A stretch of DNA of 64,000 nucleotides from Flavobacterium taihuense. GTDB lineage: Bacteria > Bacteroidota > Bacteroidia > Flavobacteriales > Flavobacteriaceae. The stretch spans positions 1-64,000 of the forward strand of contig NZ_JAHWYN010000010.1 in assembly GCF_019351435.1 (NCBI RefSeq), read 5' to 3'. Of this stretch, positions 26,677-35,555 are shown piece after piece (position 1 is the stretch's first letter; each line of letters begins with the position of its first letter). Made by a program: the position numbers and the translations under genes. Below the pieces are notes generated by a model. It did no database searches, was not told the origin of the DNA, and worked only from the letters and a program-made list of their open reading frames with translations.

Positions 26677-27846
26677 ATGTATACTATTTCGCTAACTATT
26701 TTATTTAGTCTTGTTTTTAGTTTTGCTAGTAGTTCTCAGTCTTTAAAAGTAGCTAAAATAATTGTTGACAAATCAAACAAGCAACCTTTGGAGTACGTAA
26801 ATATCTACAATGAAAAAGATAATTCAGTGTCGAATACTGACGGCTTGTTTATATTCGTTTCAGACAAAAAAGAAATCAATTTCAATTTACTAGGGTACAT
26901 TCCTATAGAAACCACTTTTGAAAGAATCGAAAAGCAGGACACTATTTTTATGCAACCAAAAATTTTTGAGTTAAAAGATGTTGTTGTGACTAATGTAGAC
27001 CCCTTTATAAAAAAAGCACTTGATAAATGGGCTGGTAATTTAATTTCAAATTATACATCAAATTTCTTTTTAAGAAATGTGCTCAGAAGCGATAGTACTA
27101 TTGTTAAGTTACAGGATATTTATGGTAAAAAAAATAAAAATTACGCTCAAAAAGAGAATACGAAAATCGAAATTTTAAACATGAGAAAAATCAGTCTTTT
27201 TGAAAAAAAGAATCGTGTTGATTTCTCCTTCCCAGATTTTAACGAGTTTTTTAGTCCCCCATTTTTTATCATTGATAAATGCACTTTTAAGGATGAAGAT
27301 TATAAAGATGCAGATTATAGAAAAATTTTATTTGAGTCTAAAGAGAAAGATAGTTGGGGACAAATTGTTAAAGGTTACTTTATTATTAATCGCAATGATT
27401 ATGCAATAATTGAATACTACATTACGATGTGTGATAATCCAGAGGCCGTACCTTATAAAAAAATATTGCTTTCAGGAACATTACACAGAACAATAAAATA
27501 TAATAGACTTATCCATTTTACAAAAAGTGTCGCTTTAAACAAGTATTATTTGAGTAATTCGAAACTTGATCTTGAAGTGGAAGTGCTGGCCGATAAAAGA
27601 ATAGAAAAGACATTTTATTACAACCTTGCGATGTATTATTTTGTTACAAACGAACCAACAAACGAAATTATAAAGTCAAATTTCGCTGTTGACAAAGATA
27701 TATTTAAAGTCAAATTTCCCTTCTCAGAAAAATTTTGGAACAATCAAAATCAACTACCTCTAACCAATGAATTGCAAGATTTTTTGAAGAAAGTTTCTGA
27801 AAATAGGGACAAGAAAAAAGAATATGAAATAATTGGAAATTTCTAA
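26677..27846 (+). CDS. Secreted carboxypeptidase-regulatory-like domain protein
   Basis: This 389-aa protein has a signal peptide (residues 1-21, ending SSSQ), then a carboxypeptidase D regulatory-like beta-sandwich (about 22-95: IIVDKSNKQPLEYVNIYNEK, GLFIFVSD). The other 290 residues are mixed alpha/beta without a recognisable family. It is not a TonB receptor, since no barrel or plug is present. It starts 27 bases after the hairpin terminator and ends 9 bases before the next gene. It probably acts in the envelope, maybe binding or helping export the peptide (inference). Confidence 0.65.
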   Translation: MYTISLTILFSLVFSFASSSQSLKVAKIIVDKSNKQPLEYVNIYNEKDNSVSNTDGLFIFVSDKKEINFNLLGYIPIETTFERIEKQDTIFMQPKIFELKDVVVTNVDPFIKKALDKWAGNLISNYTSNFFLRNVLRSDSTIVKLQDIYGKKNKNYAQKENTKIEILNMRKISLFEKKNRVDFSFPDFNEFFSPPFFIIDKCTFKDEDYKDADYRKILFESKEKDSWGQIVKGYFIINRNDYAIIEYYITMCDNPEAVPYKKILLSGTLHRTIKYNRLIHFTKSVALNKYYLSNSKLDLEVEVLADKRIEKTFYYNLAMYYFVTNEPTNEIIKSNFAVDKDIFKVKFPFSEKFWNNQNQLPLTNELQDFLKKVSENRDKKKEYEIIGNF

Positions 27847-27855
27847 AAAAATGAA

Positions 27856-29748
27856 ATGAAACAAAAAATTATTGATTATATCCAGAATCTACCAATTCCT
27901 GATAATTTTAAATTAGATATTTTAGACGAATATTTTTCGAACAACAACCCTATTTATTACCAAAATTATCCCTGTCTTTTTGCAAGTGTTTATTTTACCG
28001 AATCAAAAACACTTGAACTATTAAATATTGCAGGTTATCTGTATTATCATGCTACCTTAATTATGGATGCCATGATAGATGAAAAAGACACTTCTAAATT
28101 TCCAATTTTAGCCATTTGTCAGGAAGAAAGCGTCAAGATATTAACAAGTGTTTTTGGTTTAGAAAGTGATTTTTGGCTACTTTGGAATTCTCGTAGAAAC
28201 GAATATTTGGAAGCTATATATTTAGAAAAAAACTTATTTAAAAAAGACTTTGTTTCTATTGAAGAATATGAAACATTAGCAGATAAGAAGGCTGCTTTTG
28301 GTAAGGTAGCAATAGATTGCTTGTATAGTTTGGACAGTAAAGACAAGAATTTATATAAACAGTTGTTACTCTCCCATAAGTATTTTTCCGTTGCTTTTCA
28401 ACTAAATGATGATATACAGGATTTCAAAGAAGATTTAAAGAGTAGACAATTTAATTGGGCTGTTTATTTACTAGAGAGACAAGATATAAAAACTGGGGAA
28501 CCAGAAATTTTAGAAAAATATCTATATATAAAAGGCGTTTCCAAAGAAATTTATTTGTTAGGAATATCTTATTGTGATAAAGCTTTACATGTTGTTGGTA
28601 CTATAAATACTGCTGACTGGAAAAAAGTTATCCAAGACACAAAAAAAAGATTTATCATTGCAATTAGTGAATTAGATAATTATTTAGAAGTTTTAATAAC
28701 TGAGATTAGTTTGTCAAAACTAAAAGAGACAAATAATAATATTCAAAGTAGTATTTCTAAAGCAATACTATTTTTAAAAAATACGCAAAATGAAGATGGA
28801 AGCTGGCGTGAGTACATTAATCAAGGAGGAATAAGTAGTACTTGGGCAACGGCATTTATAACGTCTAAAATTTCTGAAAATGATTTACTAAAGAATTTGT
28901 TAGAAAATGAAATCGCAAAAGCAATAGATTTTTTAGAAACCAATCCGATTACTAATATCTGGAGTTATAACACCACTTGGATTGAAGATGCAGATTCTAC
29001 AAATTTTGTAATGCTTTCTTTCTGCTTAAACCAGAAATTAATAAACTCGCAAGTTGTTAAAGAGTGGTTAAAATTTCAAGGGTTTCAAAAAGGGTTTTCT
29101 ACCTATAACAATGGAGATAAACTACTAAAAGCATTAGACGATAAAAACATTAATGATGTTAGTGGATGGTTAGGCACTCATCATTGTGTAAGTGCTGTAA
29201 GTTTTTATTTTTTAGTGACATATTATAAAAATGAGGCTGATTATATAAAGATTAAAGATTATTTCGAAACTGATTTTGGAAATAAATTAAATTCATATTG
29301 GTGGACAAGTGAGATTTACACGTTATATTATTTAGCCAAAACATATAATGCACTTGCAGATGAAAAAAAGATGAATTTTCTAATCAATCAAATTAAAGAA
29401 AAACAAAATAAAAATGGGAGTTTTAGTGATAAATATGGAGAAAATCTTTTTTATACTGGACTGGCATTAGAAATTTTACTTTTGAAAGCCGAATTGTTTA
29501 CTTTAGAAATAGAAAACTCAGTTGAATACATATTGAAAAATCAATATGAAGATGGTTCGTGGGATAACTCCCATGCTTTGCAGGTTCCTAACTCCAGTAT
29601 TTTAGAACCTGAAGGGAGTCATTATGAAGTTGCATCTTTTGGAATGGATGTGCGAGCAAAAGAATTTAGCAGATTATTCACTACATCTACAATTTTACAA
29701 GCATTGTCAAGTTATGAGCACAAATATAGTACCCCAACTTTCGGATAA
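27856..29748 (+). CDS. Fusion: class I isoprenoid-synthase-like plus terpene-cyclase/prenyltransferase-like repeats
   Basis: This 630-aa protein has two halves. Residues 1-285 look like an all-helical class I isoprenoid synthase, with metal motifs DAMIDEKD (71-78) and NDDIQDFKED (184-193). Residues 295-625 resemble squalene-cyclase/prenyltransferase alpha-alpha toroid repeats with QW-like motifs (QNEDGSW at 311-317, KQNKNGSF, YEDGSWDN) and a DADST motif (378-382) where class II cyclases have DxDD. So both an ionisation-type and a protonation-type active site may exist. Located next to the precursor it may attach or make an isoprenoid (inference). It overlaps the M50 gene by 35 bases. Confidence 0.7.
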   Translation: MKQKIIDYIQNLPIPDNFKLDILDEYFSNNNPIYYQNYPCLFASVYFTESKTLELLNIAGYLYYHATLIMDAMIDEKDTSKFPILAICQEESVKILTSVFGLESDFWLLWNSRRNEYLEAIYLEKNLFKKDFVSIEEYETLADKKAAFGKVAIDCLYSLDSKDKNLYKQLLLSHKYFSVAFQLNDDIQDFKEDLKSRQFNWAVYLLERQDIKTGEPEILEKYLYIKGVSKEIYLLGISYCDKALHVVGTINTADWKKVIQDTKKRFIIAISELDNYLEVLITEISLSKLKETNNNIQSSISKAILFLKNTQNEDGSWREYINQGGISSTWATAFITSKISENDLLKNLLENEIAKAIDFLETNPITNIWSYNTTWIEDADSTNFVMLSFCLNQKLINSQVVKEWLKFQGFQKGFSTYNNGDKLLKALDDKNINDVSGWLGTHHCVSAVSFYFLVTYYKNEADYIKIKDYFETDFGNKLNSYWWTSEIYTLYYLAKTYNALADEKKMNFLINQIKEKQNKNGSFSDKYGENLFYTGLALEILLLKAELFTLEIENSVEYILKNQYEDGSWDNSHALQVPNSSILEPEGSHYEVASFGMDVRAKEFSRLFTTSTILQALSSYEHKYSTPTFG

Positions 29749-30895
29749 AATTAGTTTCCATTCAATCAATAAGGAAGAATATTTTATTCATCAAATTGAA
29801 TTTGATCATCGAGTAAAAATTTCAAAAAAATTACATGATTTTTTGCAGTTAATAGACGGCAAAAAAAAACTCGACACTCTTGTAGGAATTTACAATGATA
29901 AACACAACGAGCAATTAACAATTTCTTTTGCCAATGATTTTTTATATAATAAATTGGCTAAATATGGCATTGTTCAATGTGTTGATGTCCAGATAAGACC
30001 AAACGAAAAACCAAATTATTTGAAATTTAGCTTTGTTGTTATTAATGAAAAGATAGTATCTAAATTTACGAAATATTTGAAATTTCTATTTTTACCTAAA
30101 GTAATGAAAAGTATTTTGGTAATAGCAATAGTCATTTTAACGATTTGTTTTTATATATTTTACAGTCAGATTTTTTATGCTAATATCGCAAAAACACAAT
30201 GGTTATTGTTCTTTTTTTTGGGCTTTATTGGTGTAACTTTTCATGAATTTGGACACGCTTCAGCAGCACATTACTTTGGAGCAAAACACGGAGGAATTGG
30301 TGGAGGCTTTTACCTCTTTAGACCTGTTTATTATGCAGATGTAACAGATATATGGAAACTTCGAAAAGGAGAAAGAATAATTGTAAACCTGGCAGGAATG
30401 TATTTTGAATTGGTTTATACCATATTCCTTGTTTCTATAGGAATATTGTTTAATTGTCAGTTGTTAATTGTTTTGCCGTGTATTTATTCTATTGGGATTT
30501 TATTTAATTTGAATCCATTAGTAAGAAGTGATGGCTATTGGGTTTTATCAGATGCATTGGAAAAACCTAACCTAATGGATCATGGAGCTAAGCGAATAAA
30601 ACAAATTTTTAAATCAAAAAAGAATTGGAAAATAATTGACTATTTTCTTTTGCTTTATGGTTCCGTTAGTTATGTTTTTATGATTTTATTTATATATTAT
30701 ATAGTTATCAAAAATCCTGATTCGGTTATCTACTTTCCTCAAAATGTTCTTCATTTTGTTGAAAATATTTTCATTAATAATTCTAATTATTCACTAGCTG
30801 AATTCGGCAAGTTATTAATGCCTTTTTTCTTTTATTATATGGTATTTGGATGGCTAAAAGCTCTTGTGAAGAAAACTTTATTCCCAAAAAAATAA
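29714..30895 (+). CDS. PqqD-domain M50 membrane metalloprotease (peptide maturation/export)
   Basis: I start at ATG 29714 (393 aa); the longer frame lies over the previous gene. Residues 10-95 form a PqqD-like winged-helix domain, the usual leader-peptide-binding module. Transmembrane helices begin near 132. The zinc motif HEFGH is at 177-181 inside a membrane helix and DGYW (in NPLVRSDGYWVL) supplies the third ligand, as in M50 site-2-type proteases. This resembles YydH-type peptide zinc metalloproteases of RiPP loci. It likely cleaves the modified precursor at the membrane. Confidence 0.8.
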   Translation: MSTNIVPQLSDKISFHSINKEEYFIHQIEFDHRVKISKKLHDFLQLIDGKKKLDTLVGIYNDKHNEQLTISFANDFLYNKLAKYGIVQCVDVQIRPNEKPNYLKFSFVVINEKIVSKFTKYLKFLFLPKVMKSILVIAIVILTICFYIFYSQIFYANIAKTQWLLFFFLGFIGVTFHEFGHASAAHYFGAKHGGIGGGFYLFRPVYYADVTDIWKLRKGERIIVNLAGMYFELVYTIFLVSIGILFNCQLLIVLPCIYSIGILFNLNPLVRSDGYWVLSDALEKPNLMDHGAKRIKQIFKSKKNWKIIDYFLLLYGSVSYVFMILFIYYIVIKNPDSVIYFPQNVLHFVENIFINNSNYSLAEFGKLLMPFFFYYMVFGWLKALVKKTLFPKK

Positions 30896-30902
30896 TTTGT
30901 TT

Positions 30903-31246
30903 TTTGCAAAGCCTTTGCAAAGCCTTTGCGAAATCATCCCCATCATTCAATATTATTTACTTTCAATCTATAAATTATCATTTAATAGTTTCAGTAAGAA
31001 CCGTTGCAACTGCATTGCAATAATCATTGCAATGCAGTTGCAAAAGTTTTGCAAAACGCCTGTAATTGTCTCGTCCTGAAAAAAGTTTACACTTGTTAAT
31101 ACTAATCCTGTAATGAGTTTACAGGTCTTTTACTTCTCGCAATTTCCGTTGCAACGGTGTTGCAACGGCGTTGCAACGAAACCCTAAATTTGTACTTTTT
31201 CTGTGTCAAACATATTTAAAACCATGTTTCGCATCGTTGCAACGGT
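30903..31246. repeat. Array of TTGCAA boxes phased at 11 bp
   Basis: TTGCAA cores lie at 30904, 30915 and a variant at 30926; at 31004, 31015, 31027, 31038 and 31049; at 31149, 31160 and 31171; and a lone copy at 31237. Within clusters spacing is 11 bp except one of 12. The third cluster has unit GTTGCAACGGY. The second contains a perfect 17-bp inverted repeat, TTGCAACTGCATTGCAA (31004-31020) and its complement (31027-31043). It fills the gap between convergent genes, with no ORF of its own. Confidence 0.85.
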
Positions 31247-31269
31247 GGTGCTTGACATCATTTAAACTT

Positions 31270-31905
31270 TCAGGTATCAAAATCAAACTCGGGTAGGTTT
31301 AAAAATTGTTTTGGTTTTTTAGATAAAATCAACTCTTTTTTAGTTTCATTAACATTGTGAAATCTTAGATATTCATCAAAAAACACGTTTCCTTTATTGT
31401 GCGCTTGCTCAATGGATATTTGATTGAAAATACTATTGCTCAAATCCGTGTCGAAAACATCTGTATTTCCGAGGTAATTCAATTCTATTTTTTTGACTTG
31501 TGTAATAAATCGGGAATCAAATTCGGTTGCTCCCTCTTGGTAATGCGAAACATTCTTTTTTTCTATCATTGCCAATAACTCGATTTTTAATTTGTTTTGA
31601 ATTTCAATGTTTGTATCTATACCTAAATCGTGATTTTGTCCCGCTACATTGCAAAGAATCAAAAATAATTGTTGTGCAATTGGTCGGTTGTTTATAAGTT
31701 GGTTGTATGCTTTTAATTCCCGTTCGTATTTTATAATTGTACGTTGTATAACTGCATTTTGAATTTTAATATCCAACGTAAACAAGTTAAGAGTGAACCT
31801 CTTTATAATAGTAGTATAAAGAGGTTCACTCTTAACTTGTTTACGTGGTTTTCGTTCTAATCCTGTACACAACAAATTAAATGTTCTTACTATCGCAAAT
31901 ACCAA
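31270..31905 (-). CDS. Unrecognised protein interrupted or extended by an inverted repeat
   Basis: This 211-aa ORF has no recognisable domain. Its N-terminal region (about residues 20-45) is encoded by a perfect 32-bp inverted repeat at 31776-31846, an unlikely arrangement for a normal gene. The C-terminal two thirds (IKYERELKAYNQLINNRPIA onward) look like real alpha-helical protein. So the ORF may be a truncated gene whose 5' end was replaced. No signal peptide. Confidence that it is expressed is low. Confidence 0.4.
   Translation of the reverse strand: MVFAIVRTFNLLCTGLERKPRKQVKSEPLYTTIIKRFTLNLFTLDIKIQNAVIQRTIIKYERELKAYNQLINNRPIAQQLFLILCNVAGQNHDLGIDTNIEIQNKLKIELLAMIEKKNVSHYQEGATEFDSRFITQVKKIELNYLGNTDVFDTDLSNSIFNQISIEQAHNKGNVFFDEYLRFHNVNETKKELILSKKPKQFLNLPEFDFDT
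31776..31846. repeat. Perfect 32-bp inverted repeat
   Basis: The left arm is 31776-31807 and the right arm 31815-31846 with a 7-base loop ATAGTAG. All 32 pairs match (arms begin ACGTAAACAAGTTAAGAGTG). There is no U-tract, so it is not a standard terminator. It lies inside an ORF. Confidence 0.95.
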
Positions 31906-31946
31906 TAAATTATTTCGTTTATGTCCTCTTGTTGGTCACAAAAACT

Positions 31947-32001
31947 AAAAAAGAGTATTAGATAAGTAAGGTTAGCACCTTTTTTTCTAATGCTCTTTTT
32001 T
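31947..32001. terminator. Long hairpin near the truncated ORF
   Basis: AAAAAAGAGTATTAGA (31947-31962) pairs with TCTAATGCTCTTTTTT (31986-32001) with one G-T pair and a 23-base loop. The A/T flanks suit a bidirectional terminator, but no gene ends just before it on either strand, so it may be left over from a lost gene. Confidence 0.5.
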
Positions 32002-32153
32002 ATTTTAGAAGCAAAAAAATATCAAATTCGTAATATCATTGCTGTTTTTTTTACTATCTTTCTTACTCTAAGACAATATTTTACGAATACAATCGATAAC
32101 ATACTTAATTTAAGTGTTTTAACAATCCATTTCTACCATAAATAACATAGCCT

Positions 32154-32489
32154 ATGAAAAAAACTTTAAACTCTTTAAAGAATAATTTGCCTCTGTTTTT
32201 TAGTCTTGCATTCATATTTTCATCTATAATAAATACCTATTCTCAAACTGTTCAATATGACTCCATAAACAAGCAAAAATTCGTACTCATTGACGTCCAC
32301 AAGACCTACGAACGTATTGCCAACAAAGGCTATGAATCGCTTGAAATTTATGAATTTCTAGGAAATTATTATTACGAAAATAATAATCTTAAGAAGTCAA
32401 AACTATATTTTGACAAGCTATTTGGAAAATATAGTATATCTCAAATTTCATCTAAAAGCATAGAGCGTTATAAATTGATTAGAAAGTAG
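32154..32489 (+). CDS. Small secreted TPR-like protein
   Basis: This 111-aa protein has a long signal peptide (about residues 1-30, ending INTYSQ) and one TPR-like helical pair (YESLEIYEFLGNYYYENN, LKKSKLYFDKLF). It resembles the N-terminal part of longer TPR proteins of flavobacteria, so it may be a truncated gene. It is followed by a 415-bp gap without genes. Confidence 0.55.
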   Translation: MKKTLNSLKNNLPLFFSLAFIFSSIINTYSQTVQYDSINKQKFVLIDVHKTYERIANKGYESLEIYEFLGNYYYENNNLKKSKLYFDKLFGKYSISQISSKSIERYKLIRK

Positions 32490-32904
32490 CATCTATTGTA
32501 AGCACTAGATGCATTAGACCCAAACAAGATATGACAACTATATTCAAACTATACAGTTAGCCTGCTTGGTGAAATTCGGTGTAAATGTTTTTAACCACAT
32601 AAAAACATAGATTTTACAAACATTAAAAAGACGTTTGCCTATGTTCGATAAAACCACAGCTATATAAACCCGAAAAAATGGGCTAAATAGTTGTTTTTTC
32701 CTATTGTTTCTATGTGGTTATTTTTTTGTTTTGTTAAACTTAAATTACAATTAATTGTACTCAACGGGTTATAGTTACGATTCTTATTTACCTTAGTAAA
32801 ATACAAAAATAAACACTTCCTCGAATTTCTTTCAAAAAAAATTAAATGTAAATTTTAAAAAAAGTCATAACTTTCAACTTCTTAATTTCAAAATTGAAAT
32901 ACAA
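32490..32904. other. 415-bp intergenic region
   Basis: It contains the second MITE-like inverted repeat (32591-32720) and the upstream region of the molybdenum hydroxylase operon. No ORF is visible. Confidence 0.65.
32591..32720. repeat. MITE-like inverted repeat, copy 2
   Basis: TTAACCACATAAAAACATAG (32591-32610) faces CTATTGTTTCTATGTGGTTA (32701-32720), a near-perfect terminal inverted repeat about 19 bp long around a 90-bp AT-rich centre with no ORF. The end sequence resembles the element at 7496-7579. Confidence 0.65.
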
Positions 32905-33363
32905 ATGACGACACTACTCATAAACAAGAAGAAATACAGCATCGATGTTGATCCAGAAATGCCTCTGCTTTGGGCTATCAGGGACAGTATTGGCCTTACG
33001 GGCACCAAATTTGGATGTGGTATAGGGGCGTGTGGTGCATGCAAAGTTTTGGTTGACAATGTCGCTACTTATTCGTGTTTGACTCCTGTCTCGACGGTTA
33101 TTGGCAAAAACATTACAACTATTGAAGGAACTTCAGAAAATTTACAATTATTGCAAAAATCATGGGAAGAATTCAATGTTCCTCAATGTGGTTATTGTCA
33201 GCCAGGCCAATTAATAACGGCTACTTCCCTACTCAATTCCAATAAAAATCCTTCAGACACCGATATTGACGATGCCATGAGTGGAAATATTTGCCGTTGT
33301 GGCACGTACCAACGCATCAAAAGCGCCATTCAACATACTGTAGAACTTAAAAAACATCGCTAA
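32905..33363 (+). CDS. 2Fe-2S subunit of a molybdenum hydroxylase
   Basis: This 152-aa protein has the two iron-sulfur clusters of the xanthine dehydrogenase family: the plant-type ferredoxin motif GCGIGACGACKVLV with a further Cys in YSCLTP, and the helical domain with QCGYCQPGQL and NICRCGTYQRI. It passes electrons from the molybdenum site. It starts the operon and ends 2 bases before the large subunit. Confidence 0.95.
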   Translation: MTTLLINKKKYSIDVDPEMPLLWAIRDSIGLTGTKFGCGIGACGACKVLVDNVATYSCLTPVSTVIGKNITTIEGTSENLQLLQKSWEEFNVPQCGYCQPGQLITATSLLNSNKNPSDTDIDDAMSGNICRCGTYQRIKSAIQHTVELKKHR

Positions 33364-33365
33364 TC

Positions 33366-35546
33366 ATGAGTGAGATTCAAAACATAAGCCGCAGGTCTTT
33401 CATCAAGAACATAGGATTAGCGTCTGGCGGATTGATCCTAGCCTGTAATTACACTTTATTTTCCAAAGATATCGCCTCGGGAATTGCAACCGAATTCAAT
33501 CCCAACCTGTTTGTACAATTAAATCCCGATGGAAGTCTTATTATAATTTGTTCCCGATCTGAAATGGGTAACGGGGTAAGAACATCCCTAACCTCTATCG
33601 TTGCCGATGAAATGGAAGCCAACTGGAATAGAGTCTCAGTTAAACAAGCCACAGGAGATGCCAAATACGGAGATCAAAACACCGACGGCTCCAGAAGTGT
33701 AACCGATTTTTATGAAACCATGCGAACAATGGGTGCCATGGCTCGAATGATGTTGATCACCGCTGCCGCAAAAAAATGGCAAGTTCCTGAAAATGAATGT
33801 ACCGCTCAAAACCACTTTATCATTCATTCCAGTGGCAAAAAAATAGGCTATGGAGAATTAGTTGATGTTGTAACAACACTGCCTGTTCCAACAAATATCA
33901 CTTATAAAAACCCAAAAGATTTCAAATACATAGGTAAATATCTAAAAAGCATCGACGTAAAAGATTTCGCAAACGGAAGTGCCGTTTTTGGAATTGACAA
34001 ACGCTTACCCAACATGAAAGTTGTTGCTATTGCCCGATGTCCGGTTACTTTTGGCACTGTTAAATCGTTCGACAAAACGGCAGCTCTGAAAATTAAAGGT
34101 GTTGAAGATGTAATTGAAATTCCAAGAATCGAAAAACCATTTGGCCCTTTAGGAGGTGTTGCCGTGATTGCTTCCAATACTTGGGCAGCTTTTAAAGGAA
34201 GAGAAGCTCTGGAAATCAAATGGAATTGTGGCAAAAATGAAGGCTATGATTCGGAAAAATACATGATCGAATTAACAGAAAGAGTTCATAAAGCAGGGAA
34301 AGTTGAAAAAGAAACTGGCGATGTCAATAAAGCTTTTGGCGAAGCTGCAAAAGTTATCGAAAGCACCTTTCAATTACCGCATTTAGCACATGCTCCAATG
34401 GAAGTTCCTAATGCTGTTGCTTGGGTTCAAGGTGACCGCTGTGAAGTCTGGGCTCCAACACAATCACCGCAAAGTGCACAAGAAGAAGTTGTCGCCTACC
34501 TAGGCACTACCCCTGATAAAGTTACTATAAATGTTACTTTTTTAGGAGGAGGTTTTGGCCGAAAATCAAAACCCGATTATATTGTAGAGGCTGCGATGGT
34601 TTCAAAAGCCATTAAAGCTCCTGTGCAGGTAGTCTGGTCACGCGAAGATGATATCAAACATGGCTATTATCATACTGTTAGCGCACAATACATGAAAGCA
34701 TCTCTGGATGCTCAAGGTAATGTTACGGGCTGGCTTCACCGCTCTGCTTTTCCTTCTATCATGTCGACTTTTAAACCCGGAACCGATTACCCGGCTGGAT
34801 GGGAAGCCTCTAGCGCCGCTGTACCTTTTGATATAAAAAATTTCAAAATCGAATCCGGACAGGCTCCTGCCATGGTACGAATTGGCTGGATGCGGTCAGT
34901 AATTAATATTCTTCACGGTTTTTCTACGAATGTATTTGCCGATGAATTGGCTCATGCTGCTAAACAAGATCCATTGGAATTCCGACTCAAATTAATCGGA
35001 AGTGACCGCATAGAAGACACCAAAGATCCCATAAAATACAACACTGCGCGTCTAAAAAACGTTTTAAAACTGGCAGCAAAAAACGCAAATTATAATAAGC
35101 CATTGCCAAAAGGACACGCTTACGGTCTGGCTGTTCATTATAGCTTTTATTCCTACGTAGCTTCAGTTGTTGAAGTATCGATGATTGATGACAAAGTAAA
35201 AGTTCACAATGTATATACCGTTATTGATTGCGGTACGGCTGTCAATAAAAACACGATAACAGCACAGCTGGAAGGCGCTGCAGTCTTTGGAATGTCATTA
35301 GCTTATTATGGAAAAATAACCGCTAAGGATGGCGCCATTGAACAAAACAGTTATAGTGACTATCGAATGATCCGCATGAATGAAACTCCAAAGGTACACG
35401 TAGAAATTGTTGAAAGCACTGAAAAACCAACAGGCGTTGGAGAACCCGGCGTTCCTGTAATTGCTCCTGCCATCATCAATGCGGTATTTAAACTGACAGG
35501 AAAACGATATTACAATTTACCTCTAAGCGATTATGATCTTGTATAA
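33366..35546 (+). CDS. Molybdopterin-binding subunit of an isoquinoline 1-oxidoreductase-like hydroxylase
   Basis: This 726-aa protein begins with a twin-arginine signal, SRRSFIKNIGLASGG, so the holoenzyme is exported folded to the periplasm. It has the family core: GGGFGRKSKPDY, the substrate channel region, and near the C-terminus GVGEPGVPVIAPAI, with the catalytic Glu. Members hydroxylate aldehydes or N-heterocycles; the substrate is unknown. The single-chain layout without an FAD subunit matches the IorAB type. No cytochrome partner is adjacent. Confidence 0.93.
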   Translation: MSEIQNISRRSFIKNIGLASGGLILACNYTLFSKDIASGIATEFNPNLFVQLNPDGSLIIICSRSEMGNGVRTSLTSIVADEMEANWNRVSVKQATGDAKYGDQNTDGSRSVTDFYETMRTMGAMARMMLITAAAKKWQVPENECTAQNHFIIHSSGKKIGYGELVDVVTTLPVPTNITYKNPKDFKYIGKYLKSIDVKDFANGSAVFGIDKRLPNMKVVAIARCPVTFGTVKSFDKTAALKIKGVEDVIEIPRIEKPFGPLGGVAVIASNTWAAFKGREALEIKWNCGKNEGYDSEKYMIELTERVHKAGKVEKETGDVNKAFGEAAKVIESTFQLPHLAHAPMEVPNAVAWVQGDRCEVWAPTQSPQSAQEEVVAYLGTTPDKVTINVTFLGGGFGRKSKPDYIVEAAMVSKAIKAPVQVVWSREDDIKHGYYHTVSAQYMKASLDAQGNVTGWLHRSAFPSIMSTFKPGTDYPAGWEASSAAVPFDIKNFKIESGQAPAMVRIGWMRSVINILHGFSTNVFADELAHAAKQDPLEFRLKLIGSDRIEDTKDPIKYNTARLKNVLKLAAKNANYNKPLPKGHAYGLAVHYSFYSYVASVVEVSMIDDKVKVHNVYTVIDCGTAVNKNTITAQLEGAAVFGMSLAYYGKITAKDGAIEQNSYSDYRMIRMNETPKVHVEIVESTEKPTGVGEPGVPVIAPAIINAVFKLTGKRYYNLPLSDYDLV

Positions 35547-35555
35547 ATCATTTTT

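Noticed and set aside
29624..29713. N-terminal extension of the M50 gene
   Set aside because: These 30 codons lie inside the previous gene and do not resemble a PqqD domain start; the ATG at 29714 fits better.
30903..31246. TTGCAA array as a CRISPR or as a 60-aa gene at 30897-31079
   Set aside because: Spacing of 11 bp leaves no room for spacers, and the ORF has no coding features and lies wholly in the repeats.
31776..31846. Inverted repeat as a transcription terminator
   Set aside because: No U-tract follows on either strand and it lies within an ORF.
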